Origin: an uncultured Nitrospinaceae bacterium
Lineage (GTDB): Bacteria; Nitrospinota; Nitrospinia; Nitrospinales; VA-1
DNA: 5,314 nt
Direction of reading: 5' to 3'
NCBI GenBank assembly: GCA_905182935.1
Contig: CAJJDL010000306.1
Span: 1 to 5,314, forward strand
Below, one piece after another: positions 1 through 5,314 of the stretch (positions are counted from its first letter, which is position 1; each line of letters opens with the position of its first letter). The position numbers were made by a program, and so were the translations under genes. The notes under the pieces were generated by a model. The model was not told the origin of the DNA and did not search any database. It was given only the letters and a program-made list of their open reading frames with translations.

Positions 1-270
1 GAGGCGGCACGTATTGCGATGACCCGTTATGTAAAACGCGGTGGAAAGATATGGATGCGAATTTTTCCTGATAAGCCTATTTCTAAAAAACCAGCTGAGA
101 CTAGAATGGGAAAAGGTAAGGGTGGTCCAGAGTACTGGGTTGCTGTTGTTAAGCAAGGTCGGATGCTTTATGAGATGGCGGGGGTCACTGAAGAAATTGC
201 TAAAGAAGCATTTCGCTTAGCTCAACATAAGCTGCCGATCGCGACTCGATTTGTAGTTAAGGATAATTGA
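1..270 (+). CDS. rplP: 50S ribosomal protein L16, 3' portion (5' end outside the window)
   Basis: L16 binds 23S rRNA near the A-site tRNA and the peptidyl transferase centre of the large subunit. The frame is open from base 1 and ends at TGA 268-270, giving 89 residues. The family is about 137 residues long, so roughly the first 48 are missing. Seen in the fragment: the basic [15 protein letters not shown] segment at residues 12-26 and the RMGKGKG motif at 35-41 followed by PEYW, both L16 family signatures. The tail LPIATRFV also fits the family. The arginine of RMGKGKG is the site hydroxylated by YcfD-type oxygenases in E. coli; whether that happens here cannot be seen. An internal ATG at 19 is only Met7 of the fragment and not a start. 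It is followed by rpmC after a 28-base gap, the usual S10-operon order. Identification is secure. Confidence 0.97.
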   Translation, partial: EAARIAMTRYVKRGGKIWMRIFPDKPISKKPAETRMGKGKGGPEYWVAVVKQGRMLYEMAGVTEEIAKEAFRLAQHKLPIATRFVVKDN

Positions 271-298
271 GATAATTTTTTAGGGTTCGGGGGAATTT

Positions 299-520
299 AT
301 GAAAGTACAGGAAACTCGAGAGCTTACTGAAAAGGAGCGACTGGAAAAAATAGCAGATCTTGGTCAGGAGTATTTTAATCTTAAGTTTCAATTGGCAACC
401 GGAAAAATTGAGAACCCAGGTAGACTTAAATTTATTCGTAGAGACATTGCAAGGCTTAAAACAATTGTTAAAGAGGCTGAATTGGCGGGGTCTATGAAAG
501 AAGTGGTGGATAAGGCTTAA
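299..520 (+). CDS. rpmC: 50S ribosomal protein L29
   Basis: L29 is a small helical large-subunit protein near the peptide exit tunnel, where it borders the docking site for trigger factor and SRP. The 73-residue product has the two-helix layout of the family. Helix one carries LTEKERLEKIADLGQEYFNL (residues 9-28). It is followed by KFQLATGKIENPGRL and the second-helix signature IRRDIARLKT at 46-55. The length is slightly above the common 60-70 residues because of a C-terminal tail ending in VVDKA. The ATG at 299 lies behind a G-rich stretch (TCGGGGGAA, about 286-294) that can serve as ribosome binding site, and no other in-frame start fits the family N-terminus. It sits between rplP and rpsQ as expected. 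Identification is secure. Confidence 0.96.
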   Translation: MKVQETRELTEKERLEKIADLGQEYFNLKFQLATGKIENPGRLKFIRRDIARLKTIVKEAELAGSMKEVVDKA

Positions 521-554
521 TCGTATTCTCTTATTTGAGTAGTTTTGGTTAATT

Positions 555-560
555 GAGGAG
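555..560 (+). promoter_or_regulatory. Ribosome binding site of rpsQ
   Basis: GAGGAG lies four bases before the ATG at 565. It decides the start: the in-frame TTG at 553 overlaps this element and is therefore unlikely to be used. Confidence 0.8.
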
Positions 561-564
561 TTTC

Positions 565-852
565 ATGAGTAATCAGGCAAATACAAAGACTATGACGGGT
601 AAAGTCGTCAGTAATAAAATGAATAAGACAGTTGTTATTAAAGTGGAGCGTAGGTTTGCGCATCCAGTATTTAAGAAGGTTGTAAAGACAACCAAGAAGT
701 ATAAGGTGCATGATGAAAAAAATGAATGTTTGGAGGGAGATATTATTCGCATTCAGGAGACTAGGCCGCTTAGTAAGGAGAAACGTTGGCGTTTGTTAGA
801 TATTGTTACTAAGGCTAAATTAGCGAAGAAAGAAAAGGTTGGGCAGTCATGA
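565..852 (+). CDS. rpsQ: 30S ribosomal protein S17
   Basis: S17 is a primary 16S rRNA-binding protein of the small subunit that helps organise the 5' domain. The 95-residue product begins MSNQANTK. It carries the OB-fold core with [20 protein letters not shown] at residues 11-30, HPVFKK at 33-38, and the family signature [13 protein letters not shown] at 58-70 followed by KEKRWRL. I chose the ATG at 565 because GAGGAG at 555-560 sits directly before it; the frame also contains a TTG at 553, but that start would translate the ribosome binding site itself. The stop TGA (850-852) overlaps the rplN start as ATGA, so translation of the two is probably coupled. The tail after residue 82 is lysine-rich, as in many S17 proteins. 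Identification is secure. Confidence 0.96.
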   Translation: MSNQANTKTMTGKVVSNKMNKTVVIKVERRFAHPVFKKVVKTTKKYKVHDEKNECLEGDIIRIQETRPLSKEKRWRLLDIVTKAKLAKKEKVGQS

Positions 853-1217
853 TTCAATTAAGAACAGTATTAGATGTGGCAGATAACTCTGGGGCTAAAA
901 AAATTCAGTGTATAAAGGTATTGGGTGGTTCAGGTAGAAGATATGCGCGTATCGGCGATATAATTGTAGTTGCTGTTAGGGAAACGGATCCAAAAAGTGC
1001 TGTAAAAAAAGGTGAGGTAAGAAAAGCAGTGGTGGTGCGAACGAAGAAAGAAATACGCCGGCCGAATGGTAGTTATATTAAGTTTGATGTTAATTCAGCC
1101 GTGTTGATAAATGATAATCGCGAGCCATTAGGAACTCGAATTTTTGGGCCTGTAGCTCGAGAGTTACGTGCGAGAAAATTCATGAGAATTCTTTCCCTTG
1201 CACCAGAGGTATTGTGA
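849..1217 (+). CDS. rplN: 50S ribosomal protein L14
   Basis: L14 binds 23S rRNA on the subunit interface, takes part in an intersubunit bridge with 16S rRNA, and is the docking point of the silencing factor RsfS. The product is 122 residues, the normal length. It opens [18 protein letters not shown] and continues with [20 protein letters not shown] (residues 21-40), both highly conserved. The central segment [20 protein letters not shown] and the following NSAVLIND match the L14 signature region. The C-terminus [14 protein letters not shown] is also typical. The ATG at 849 overlaps the rpsQ stop (ATGA), and AAGG at 836-839 gives at most a weak, distant ribosome binding site, so coupling to rpsQ is likely. 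In E. coli this gene opens the separate spc operon; here no space exists for a promoter directly before it. Identification is secure. Confidence 0.97.
   Translation: MIQLRTVLDVADNSGAKKIQCIKVLGGSGRRYARIGDIIVVAVRETDPKSAVKKGEVRKAVVVRTKKEIRRPNGSYIKFDVNSAVLINDNREPLGTRIFGPVARELRARKFMRILSLAPEVL
1205..1209 (+). promoter_or_regulatory. Ribosome binding site of rplX
   Basis: AGAGG inside the end of rplN lies seven bases before the ATG at 1217 and four before the alternative GTG at 1214. The spacing favours the ATG. Confidence 0.6.
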
Positions 1218-1555
1218 TGGCTATTGCTTTTAAAAAAAATTATCTAAAAAAAGATGACATTGTTGAGGTTGTGACTGGTAAGGAGCGTGGTAAAAAGGGA
1301 AAGATTTTAGCTTTTTTCCCTGAGTCGGGACGGATAACCGTTGAAAAAATGAATATGCTTAAAAAGCATACTAAGTCGGACGGAAAAACTCGTCAGGCAG
1401 GAATTGTGGAGAAAGAGGGAACTCTACACGCATCGAATGTAATGCTAGTTTGTGACAAGTGTGGAAAAGGAGTTCGTGTAAAACGGAAAAAATTGGAAGA
1501 TGGTAAGCGAGTTCGTGTTTGTAGAAAATGTGAAGAGGTTATAGATAGAGTCTAA
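1217..1555 (+). CDS. rplX: 50S ribosomal protein L24, four-cysteine form
   Basis: L24 is an assembly-initiator protein that binds the 5' domain of 23S rRNA. The 112-residue product has the N-terminal KOW fold with [20 protein letters not shown] at residues 11-30, then the conserved [16 protein letters not shown] at 62-77. It carries two CxxC pairs, C79-C82 (CDKC) and C102-C105 (CRKC), which suggest a zinc ribbon; many L24 proteins have this and enterobacterial ones do not. The start is the ATG at 1217, whose A is the last base of the rplN stop (TGATG). AGAGG at 1205-1209 is seven bases before it. A GTG at 1214 is in frame one codon earlier and could give an extra residue, but AGAGG then lies only four bases away. 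rplE begins one base after the stop. Identification is secure, zinc binding inferred. Confidence 0.96.
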   Translation: MAIAFKKNYLKKDDIVEVVTGKERGKKGKILAFFPESGRITVEKMNMLKKHTKSDGKTRQAGIVEKEGTLHASNVMLVCDKCGKGVRVKRKKLEDGKRVRVCRKCEEVIDRV

Positions 1556-1556
1556 T

Positions 1557-2096
1557 ATGTCAAATTTTAAAAAACTATATAATGAAAAGCTAAAAGGTCA
1601 AATCCAGAAGGAATTAGGGTTTGAGAACGTAATGCAAGTTCCACGTTTGGATAAGATCGTTCTTAACGTCGGCCTTGGAGAGGCATTACAAAATGGGAAG
1701 TTAATTGAGTCTAGTGTTGAGCAGTTACGGGTGATAACTGGGCAAATGCCAGTCGTTACTAAGGCTAAAAAATCTATTGCGAATTTTAAATTGAGAGAGG
1801 GTGTGCCAATTGGGGTGATGGTCACATTGCGGGGAAATCGGATGTATCAATTTTTTGAGCGTTTGGTTAGTTTTGCCCTCCCTCGGGAACGAGATTTTAA
1901 GGGGTTGTCAAAAAAATCGTTTGATGGTCGAGGTAACTATTCAATAGGTTTAAAGGAGCAGTTGATATTTCCTGAAATTGAATATGACAAAATCGAGAAA
2001 ATTCAGGGGATGAATATAACAATTTGTACAACTGCGAGAACAGATGAAGAAGGTCGATGCCTGCTTACGCAAATGGGTTTACCATTACGTAAATAA
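1557..2096 (+). CDS. rplE: 50S ribosomal protein L5
   Basis: L5 binds 5S rRNA and helix 84 of 23S rRNA in the central protuberance, contacting P-site tRNA and S13 across the subunit interface. The 179-residue product matches the family length exactly. Motifs seen are [16 protein letters not shown] (residues 28-43), the L5 signature around [21 protein letters not shown] (57-77) with KLREGVPIG, the [11 protein letters not shown] segment, and the C-terminal [19 protein letters not shown] plus LLTQMGLP. The ATG at 1557 follows the rplX stop TAA by one base. Only weak purine-rich sequence (GAAGAGG, 1532-1538, some 18 bases away) precedes it, so initiation probably relies on coupling with rplX. In E. 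coli the repressor S8 binds this rplX-rplE junction; I could not recognise a corresponding structure here. Identification is secure. Confidence 0.97.
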   Translation: MSNFKKLYNEKLKGQIQKELGFENVMQVPRLDKIVLNVGLGEALQNGKLIESSVEQLRVITGQMPVVTKAKKSIANFKLREGVPIGVMVTLRGNRMYQFFERLVSFALPRERDFKGLSKKSFDGRGNYSIGLKEQLIFPEIEYDKIEKIQGMNITICTTARTDEEGRCLLTQMGLPLRK

Positions 2097-2146
2097 TTTG
2101 TGTAGCGGTACTTATTTAATAGAGAGTTTTTAAGTGGGAAGGTTTT

Positions 2147-2332
2147 ATGGCAAAAAAAGCGCTGATTGCTAAGGCACAAAGAAAACCAAAATTTCAAGTT
2201 AGAGGTTACAGTCGCTGTGGGTTGTGCGGTCGTCCGCGGGCTTTTCTGCGTCAGTTCGGTATGTGTCGAATATGTTTCCGGGAAAAAGCTTTGTTAGGTG
2301 AAATTCCCGGAGTTACTAAATCCAGCTGGTAG
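2147..2332 (+). CDS. rpsN: 30S ribosomal protein S14, zinc-binding type (S14Z)
   Basis: S14 binds late to the 3' (head) domain of 16S rRNA. At 61 residues this is the short zinc-binding form rather than the roughly 100-residue cysteine-free form of E. coli; the zinc form is often called rpsZ or rpsN type Z. The product opens [16 protein letters not shown]. It has the zinc ribbon C24-x2-C27 (CGLC) and C40-x2-C43 (CRIC), with RGYSRCG and [19 protein letters not shown] around it and the usual end IPGVTKSSW. The ATG at 2147 is preceded by GGGAAGG at 2136-2142. It sits alone between spacers of 50 and 34 bases, unlike the compact genes before it. No cysteine-free paralogue is in the window. Identification is secure. 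Confidence 0.97.
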   Translation: MAKKALIAKAQRKPKFQVRGYSRCGLCGRPRAFLRQFGMCRICFREKALLGEIPGVTKSSW

Positions 2333-2349
2333 CCAGTTGGTTTAAGATT

Positions 2350-2354
2350 AGGAG
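2350..2354 (+). promoter_or_regulatory. Ribosome binding site of rpsH
   Basis: AGGAG is the only good purine box before rpsH. Its spacing of 12 bases to ATG 2367 is long, and 15 bases to ATG 2370 longer still, which makes the upstream ATG the better choice. Confidence 0.55.
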
Positions 2355-2366
2355 TGTATTTTTATT

Positions 2367-2759
2367 ATGATGACAGACCCGATAGCCGATTTATTTACGC
2401 GTGTACGGAATGGACATATGGTTCAGCATAGTGCTGTTCAAATGCCAAACTCTAAGATGAAGGTTCGAATTGCTGAGATATTAAAAGAAGAGGGTTTTAT
2501 TGAGAACTTTCGAGTTCATAAAGATAATAAGCAGGGTGTTCTTAAGTTATATTTGAAATATCATAATGGTGGTTCCGCTATCAGGGGTATACAGAGAATA
2601 AGTAAACCAGGACAAAGAGCGTATGTTTCATCGCGCAGTATTCCAAGGGTTCTTAATGGGTTAGGGATTGCGATAATAACTACCTCTTCGGGCGTTATGA
2701 CTGATCAGCACTGTAGAGAAAAAGGTGTTGGAGGTGAGGTGCTGGGTCATGTTTGGTAA
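2367..2759 (+). CDS. rpsH: 30S ribosomal protein S8
   Basis: S8 binds the central domain of 16S rRNA early in assembly. In E. coli it also represses the spc operon by binding its own message. The 130-residue product opens MMTDPIADLFTRVRNG, continues with MPNSKMKVRIAEILKEEGFI, and ends in the conserved C-terminal block GIAIITTSSGVMTD (residues 100-113) and GVGGEVLGHVW (120-130). Two adjacent starts exist, ATG 2367 and ATG 2370. AGGAG at 2350-2354 is 12 and 15 bases away respectively, so the first is preferred, though homologues often begin with a single MTDP. One oddity is that the usual Ala after the MTD-x-x segment is Cys116 (DQHCRE). The function call is secure; autoregulation here is only by analogy. 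Confidence 0.96.
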   Translation: MMTDPIADLFTRVRNGHMVQHSAVQMPNSKMKVRIAEILKEEGFIENFRVHKDNKQGVLKLYLKYHNGGSAIRGIQRISKPGQRAYVSSRSIPRVLNGLGIAIITTSSGVMTDQHCREKGVGGEVLGHVW

Positions 2760-2792
2760 CTGTGGTCACATTGATAATTATGGAAGGATGCT

Positions 2793-3338
2793 ATGTCAAG
2801 GGTAGGTAGAAAACCAATTTCAGTTCCGGCGGGAGTTGACTGTAAATTGGACGGAGTTGAATTAAAAGTTAAGGGCCCTAAGGGGCAGCTTGAAAGAAAA
2901 CTTCATCCAAATATGCAGGTCGTAATCGAGGGTAACTTAATAACAGTGACCCGACCTACAGATGGTAGGATAGATCGTTCGCTACATGGATTAACTAGAA
3001 CTTTAGTTAGTAATATGGTAATTGGGGTGACTGAGGGATTTTCGAAAACTCTAAATATTGTTGGTGTGGGTTATAAGGTAGACTTGAAGGGAAAAGCCTT
3101 GAATTTGAGTCTTGGATATTCCCACACTATTGACTATCCTGCGCCAGAAGGAATTGAATTTGACGTGGATAGCAAGAAAAATATAATTATTGTTAAGGGG
3201 AAAGATAAAGAAGTGGTTGGCCAAGTTGCAGCAGAAATTAGGAAACTAAGACCGCCAGAGCCGTATAAAGGTAAGGGAGTGATGTATGAAAATGAGAAAA
3301 TCCGTAGAAAAGCAGGCAAGACTGCGACAAAAGGATAA
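2793..3338 (+). CDS. rplF: 50S ribosomal protein L6
   Basis: L6 binds 23S rRNA near the sarcin-ricin loop and the factor-binding site and is needed for late large-subunit assembly. The 181-residue product has the family's duplicated fold. It opens MSRVGRKPISVPAGV, with VKGPKGQLERKLHP in the first domain. LHGLTRTLVSNMVIGVTEGF follows, then GVGYKVDLKGKALNLSLGYS in the second domain. The L6 signature PEPYKGKGV lies at residues 155-163, followed by YENEKIRRKAGK. The length is normal. The ATG at 2793 has GGAAGGA at 2782-2788, four bases upstream. An out-of-frame ATG at 2788 overlaps this box and leads nowhere. rplR follows 11 bases after the stop. Identification is secure. Confidence 0.97.
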   Translation: MSRVGRKPISVPAGVDCKLDGVELKVKGPKGQLERKLHPNMQVVIEGNLITVTRPTDGRIDRSLHGLTRTLVSNMVIGVTEGFSKTLNIVGVGYKVDLKGKALNLSLGYSHTIDYPAPEGIEFDVDSKKNIIIVKGKDKEVVGQVAAEIRKLRPPEPYKGKGVMYENEKIRRKAGKTATKG

Positions 3339-3349
3339 AGTTAGGGGAT

Positions 3350-3715
3350 ATGAAAACTGCAAATAGAAAACGACTTAAAGTAAATCGAAAAATACGCGTA
3401 AAAAAACATGTTCAAAAGAACAAGGATAAGCTGCGTTTGACGGTGTTTAGAAGCGCTAAACATGTTTACGCGCAAATAGTTGATGATAGATTAGGTAAGA
3501 CATTGGTGTCCGAATCCACTGTGTCAGTAGGATTTAAAGGGCAGTTGCCGAACGGTGGAAATATAAAAGCCGCTACTTTGGTTGGAAATTTAATCGGCGA
3601 GAAAGCTATTCAACAGGGTATTAAAGAAGTGTATTACGACAGAAATGGTTTTTTGTATGCTGGACGTATTAAGGCATTGGCTGATGGAGTGAGGGAAAAG
3701 GGAGTGAAGTTTTAA
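3350..3715 (+). CDS. rplR: 50S ribosomal protein L18
   Basis: L18 binds 5S rRNA together with L5 and helps fix it in the central protuberance. The 121-residue product has the expected arginine/lysine-rich N-terminus (MKTANRKRLKVNRKIRVKKH). The core LTVFRSAKHVYAQIVDD follows at residues 30-46. The C-terminal block carries AATLVGNLIGEKA, VYYDRNGFLYAGRIKALAD and the end REKGVKF. Where many L18 proteins read RPRL before VFRS, this one has KLRL. The ATG at 3350 has AGGGG at 3343-3347, only two bases away, which is unusually close; AAGGA at 3331-3335 inside rplF is 14 bases away. No other in-frame start suits the family N-terminus. Identification is secure; initiation strength is uncertain. Confidence 0.96.
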   Translation: MKTANRKRLKVNRKIRVKKHVQKNKDKLRLTVFRSAKHVYAQIVDDRLGKTLVSESTVSVGFKGQLPNGGNIKAATLVGNLIGEKAIQQGIKEVYYDRNGFLYAGRIKALADGVREKGVKF

Positions 3716-3778
3716 CTTAGACTGTAGGAATTGAGTTTTGTTGAAAAATTTGGTTCCACGGCATCATGGAGATATTAA
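3716..3778 (+). other. Spacer between rplR and rpsE, the longest in the window
   Basis: This 63-base stretch holds no recognisable gene, promoter or terminator. It contains a short possible hairpin next to the rpsE ribosome binding site (TCCA 3755-3758 with TGGA 3767-3770). It also contains a TTG-started 15-codon frame at 3731-3778 that ends in TAA directly against the rpsE start. Neither is supported as functional. Confidence 0.6.
3768..3772 (+). promoter_or_regulatory. Ribosome binding site of rpsE
   Basis: GGAGA lies six bases before the TTG at 3779 and supports that codon as the start. Its first three bases fall in the 3' arm of the possible short hairpin 3755-3770, so access to it could depend on local RNA folding; that part is inference. 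Confidence 0.7.
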
Positions 3779-4276
3779 TTGCGAGAGCAAAGAGAAGTTA
3801 AACAGGACTTTGTTGATAAGGTAATAAAAATTCGCCGAGTAGCAAAGGTAGTTAAGGGTGGTCGAAGATTTAGTTTTAGTGCCCTAGTGGTGGTTGGTGA
3901 CCGAGAAGGTTCCATTGGCTGGGGATTGGGCAAAGCAAATGAGGTGCCGGAAGCAATCCGTAAGGGAGTCGAACGAGCCAAACGGGATATGGTGAAAGTA
4001 TCGATTGAGGGTGCTACTATTCCACATGAGGTGGTAGGGGCCTATGGTGCTGGTCGTGTTCTTATGCGCCCCGCATCAAAGGGAACGGGTTTAATAGCTG
4101 GAGGACCGGTGCGAGCAGTTTTAGAAGCGGTTGGGATTAAAGATATTTTAACAAAGAGTCTACGGACTAATAATGCTCATAATGTGGTCAAAGCGACAAT
4201 TGAAGGACTGGTCAATCTAAGGGGTGTTGATCACTATTCGGCAATAAGAGGAAAACAAGTAAAGGTAAATTCTTAG
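3779..4276 (+). CDS. rpsE: 30S ribosomal protein S5, TTG start
   Basis: S5 lies at the mRNA entry side of the small subunit, with S3 and S4, and affects decoding accuracy and mRNA unwinding. The 165-residue product is of normal length. The N-terminal double-stranded-RNA-binding-like domain contains [20 protein letters not shown] (residues 18-37) and [13 protein letters not shown]. The C-terminal domain has [34 protein letters not shown] and a late [10 protein letters not shown]. The VVKGGRR loop at 24-30 is the segment where spectinomycin-resistance changes occur in other bacteria, and it looks wild-type. The start must be TTG 3779: an in-frame TAA directly precedes it, the S5 homology begins a few codons later, and GGAGA is six bases upstream. 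No rpmD follows; rplO begins after 8 bases. Identification is secure. Confidence 0.95.
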   Translation: MREQREVKQDFVDKVIKIRRVAKVVKGGRRFSFSALVVVGDREGSIGWGLGKANEVPEAIRKGVERAKRDMVKVSIEGATIPHEVVGAYGAGRVLMRPASKGTGLIAGGPVRAVLEAVGIKDILTKSLRTNNAHNVVKATIEGLVNLRGVDHYSAIRGKQVKVNS

Positions 4277-4280
4277 GTGA
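4275..4280 (+). promoter_or_regulatory. Ribosome binding site of rplO
   Basis: AGGTGA overlaps the rpsE stop codon. It matches the 3' part of the consensus AGGAGGTGA, for which about four bases to the start is suitable. That fits ATG 4285 better than ATG 4291, ten bases away. Confidence 0.55.
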
Positions 4281-4284
4281 AATC

Positions 4285-4728
4285 ATGATTATGAAGTTAT
4301 CAGAATTGGAAGCGGCTCCAGGTAGTCGTAAGAATAGAAAAAGAGTTGGTCGTGGTATTGGATCTGGCTCGGGAAAGACTTCGGGTAGGGGGCAAAAGGG
4401 GCAGAAATCACGATCGGGTGGAAATCCACACCCTTGGTTTGAGGGAGGCCAGATGCCTCTATACAGAAGGCTACCAAAAAGAGGGTTTACTAATATTTTT
4501 AGAAAAGAGTACGAGGTGATTAACCTTGGTCAGTTAATAAAATTAAAAAATGAAGGTCCTGTCACTCCAGCAGTATTAAAATCAAAAGGAATGATACATA
4601 AAATAGATTTAGTTAAGATTTTAGGAAATGGTGAGCTGACTGAAGCTGTAACGATACATGCTCATAAATTTAGTAAATCAGCAAAAGATAAAATAGAAAA
4701 ATCTGGTGGAAAGGCCATAACAATATAG
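4285..4728 (+). CDS. rplO: 50S ribosomal protein L15
   Basis: L15 threads a long basic extension into 23S rRNA and joins late in large-subunit assembly. The 147-residue product (145 from the second ATG) opens with [20 protein letters not shown], then the glycine-rich [20 protein letters not shown] (residues 24-43). [19 protein letters not shown] follows at 52-70. The C-terminal domain ends [18 protein letters not shown], matching the L15 signature. Two starts are two codons apart: ATG 4285 fits the ribosome binding site spacing, while ATG 4291 gives the common family beginning MKL. I list the longer form. It follows rpsE directly with no L30 gene between, and its TAG stop touches the secY ATG. 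Identification is secure, exact start open. Confidence 0.95.
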   Translation: MIMKLSELEAAPGSRKNRKRVGRGIGSGSGKTSGRGQKGQKSRSGGNPHPWFEGGQMPLYRRLPKRGFTNIFRKEYEVINLGQLIKLKNEGPVTPAVLKSKGMIHKIDLVKILGNGELTEAVTIHAHKFSKSAKDKIEKSGGKAITI

Positions 4729-5314
4729 ATGAGTGGAGCTGCAGCGTTTGGAAATATTTTTAGAATTCCTGAGCTAAAAAAGAAAGTCTTTTTTACCTTG
4801 GCATTGCTGGTGGTTTATCGAATAGGAGCTCATATTCCTACGCCTGGTATTAACTCAGTTGCGCTAGCTGAGATTATGTCGCGTATGACAGGAACTATGA
4901 TGGGTTTTTTTGATATGTTTTCTGGGGGTGCGCTTAGTCGATTGACGATTTTTGCCCTTGGCATTATGCCTTATATTAGTGCGTCAATTATAATTCAATT
5001 GATGACAATGGTTTCGCCTTATCTGGCAAGGCTTAAAAAAGAAGGAGAGCAGGGGCAGAAAAAAATCACACAATACACGCGTTACGGAACGATTGTCCTA
5101 AGTTTAGTTCAAAGTACTGGTATATCGGTGGGTTTGGAGGCAATGAGAAGCCCTACAGGAAATGCAGTCGTACTTGAGCCTGGGTGGCCTTTCCGTATAA
5201 TGACAATTTTGACTTTAACCGCTGGATGCGCGTTTCTAATGTGGCTTGGTGAGCAGATCACGGAACGAGGCATTGGTAATGGAATTTCTCTAATTATATT
5301 TTCTGGTATTGTAG
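4729..5314 (+). CDS. secY: Protein translocase channel subunit SecY, 5' portion (runs off the end)
   Basis: SecY forms the protein-conducting channel of the inner membrane with SecE and SecG, driven by SecA or docked ribosomes. The visible 195 codons are under half of the usual 430-450. They show the cytoplasmic start FRIPELKKK (residues 11-19) and the first membrane segment at about 20-36, ending HIPTPGI. The plug region [20 protein letters not shown] (59-78) follows, and the first SecY signature is [20 protein letters not shown] (73-92). Next come a charged cytoplasmic loop with [18 protein letters not shown] and a membrane segment at about 120-137. The second signature, [18 protein letters not shown], lies at 172-189. 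The ATG at 4729 directly follows the rplO stop TAG; GGAAAGG at 4708-4714 is 14 bases away, so coupled initiation is likely. The next in-frame ATG is codon 50, too late. Identification is secure. Confidence 0.96.
   Translation, partial: MSGAAAFGNIFRIPELKKKVFFTLALLVVYRIGAHIPTPGINSVALAEIMSRMTGTMMGFFDMFSGGALSRLTIFALGIMPYISASIIIQLMTMVSPYLARLKKEGEQGQKKITQYTRYGTIVLSLVQSTGISVGLEAMRSPTGNAVVLEPGWPFRIMTILTLTAGCAFLMWLGEQITERGIGNGISLIIFSGIV

Noticed and set aside
271..298. Promoter or leader between rplP and rpmC
   Set aside because: Only 28 bases with no convincing -35/-10 pair; an ordinary operon spacer with a ribosome binding site.
553..564. TTG start for rpsQ four codons upstream of the ATG
   Set aside because: The extra codons are made of the ribosome binding site GAGGAG itself, and S17 homologues do not need the extension.
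521..564. Spacer before rpsQ as a site for an internal promoter
   Set aside because: TTGAGT and similar A+T-rich hexamers occur, but no pair with good spacing stands out from the A+T-rich background.
517..711. Minus-strand open frame opposite the rpmC end and rpsQ
   Set aside because: It lies antisense to well-supported S17 coding sequence, has no recognisable protein features and no clear ribosome binding site.
1598..1825. Minus-strand open frame opposite rplE
   Set aside because: Antisense shadow of L5, low-complexity translation with no family resemblance. The same holds for the minus-strand frames at 2003-2197, 3134-3319, 3775-3981 and 4289-4477.
2088..2120. Possible stem AAATAA / TTATTT in the rplE-rpsN spacer, considered as a terminator
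   Set aside because: Only six A-T pairs with a loop of about 15 bases and no U-tract; too weak for a terminator, and the operon continues through it.
3766..3801. Short ATG frame of 11 codons overlapping the rpsE start
   Set aside because: It is out of frame with rpsE, very short and lacks a ribosome binding site of its own; its first codons form the purine box of rpsE.

Overview
The window is one uninterrupted, plus-strand block of the bacterial S10-spc ribosomal protein cluster. It starts inside rplP (L16) and ends inside secY. The order is rplP (3' part) - rpmC - rpsQ - rplN - rplX - rplE - rpsN - rpsH - rplF - rplR - rpsE - rplO - secY (5' part). Every gene is recognisable from protein motifs, and no mobile element, tRNA, rRNA, CRISPR array or minus-strand gene could be supported. 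The longest non-coding stretch is about 63 bases, before rpsE.

The window suggests a bacterium with an A+T-leaning genome, around 40% G+C by eye. The SecY N-terminal third, the zinc-ribbon type S14 and the four-cysteine L24 look most like Desulfobacterota ('deltaproteobacteria') or Nitrospirae/Nitrospinae-type lineages. This is an impression from remembered sequences, not a search result. The ribosomal genes use many codons that strongly biased fast growers avoid (AGA, CGA, ATA, GGA, GGG), which fits weak codon selection.

Layout: bases 1-520 hold the end of the S10-type part (L16, L29), and 565-852 hold S17. Bases 849-2096 are a tightly packed L14-L24-L5 block joined by an ATGA overlap, a one-base TGATG overlap and a one-base gap. 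Bases 2147-3715 carry S14, S8, L6 and L18, each with its own Shine-Dalgarno sequence. Bases 3779-5314 carry S5, L15 and SecY. L15 and SecY are directly abutted (TAG followed at once by ATG). The genes would be read from one polycistronic message, giving small- and large-subunit proteins in concert with the Sec translocon channel. No promoter or terminator is visible, so the message must begin before and end after the window.

The clearest departure from the textbook order is the absence of rpmD (L30) between rpsE and rplO, where only 8 bases remain. A second oddity is that rpsE can only start at a TTG, placed directly after an in-frame stop and behind the longest spacer in the window. Neither amounts to a new system; this is a core housekeeping region with small lineage-specific changes.
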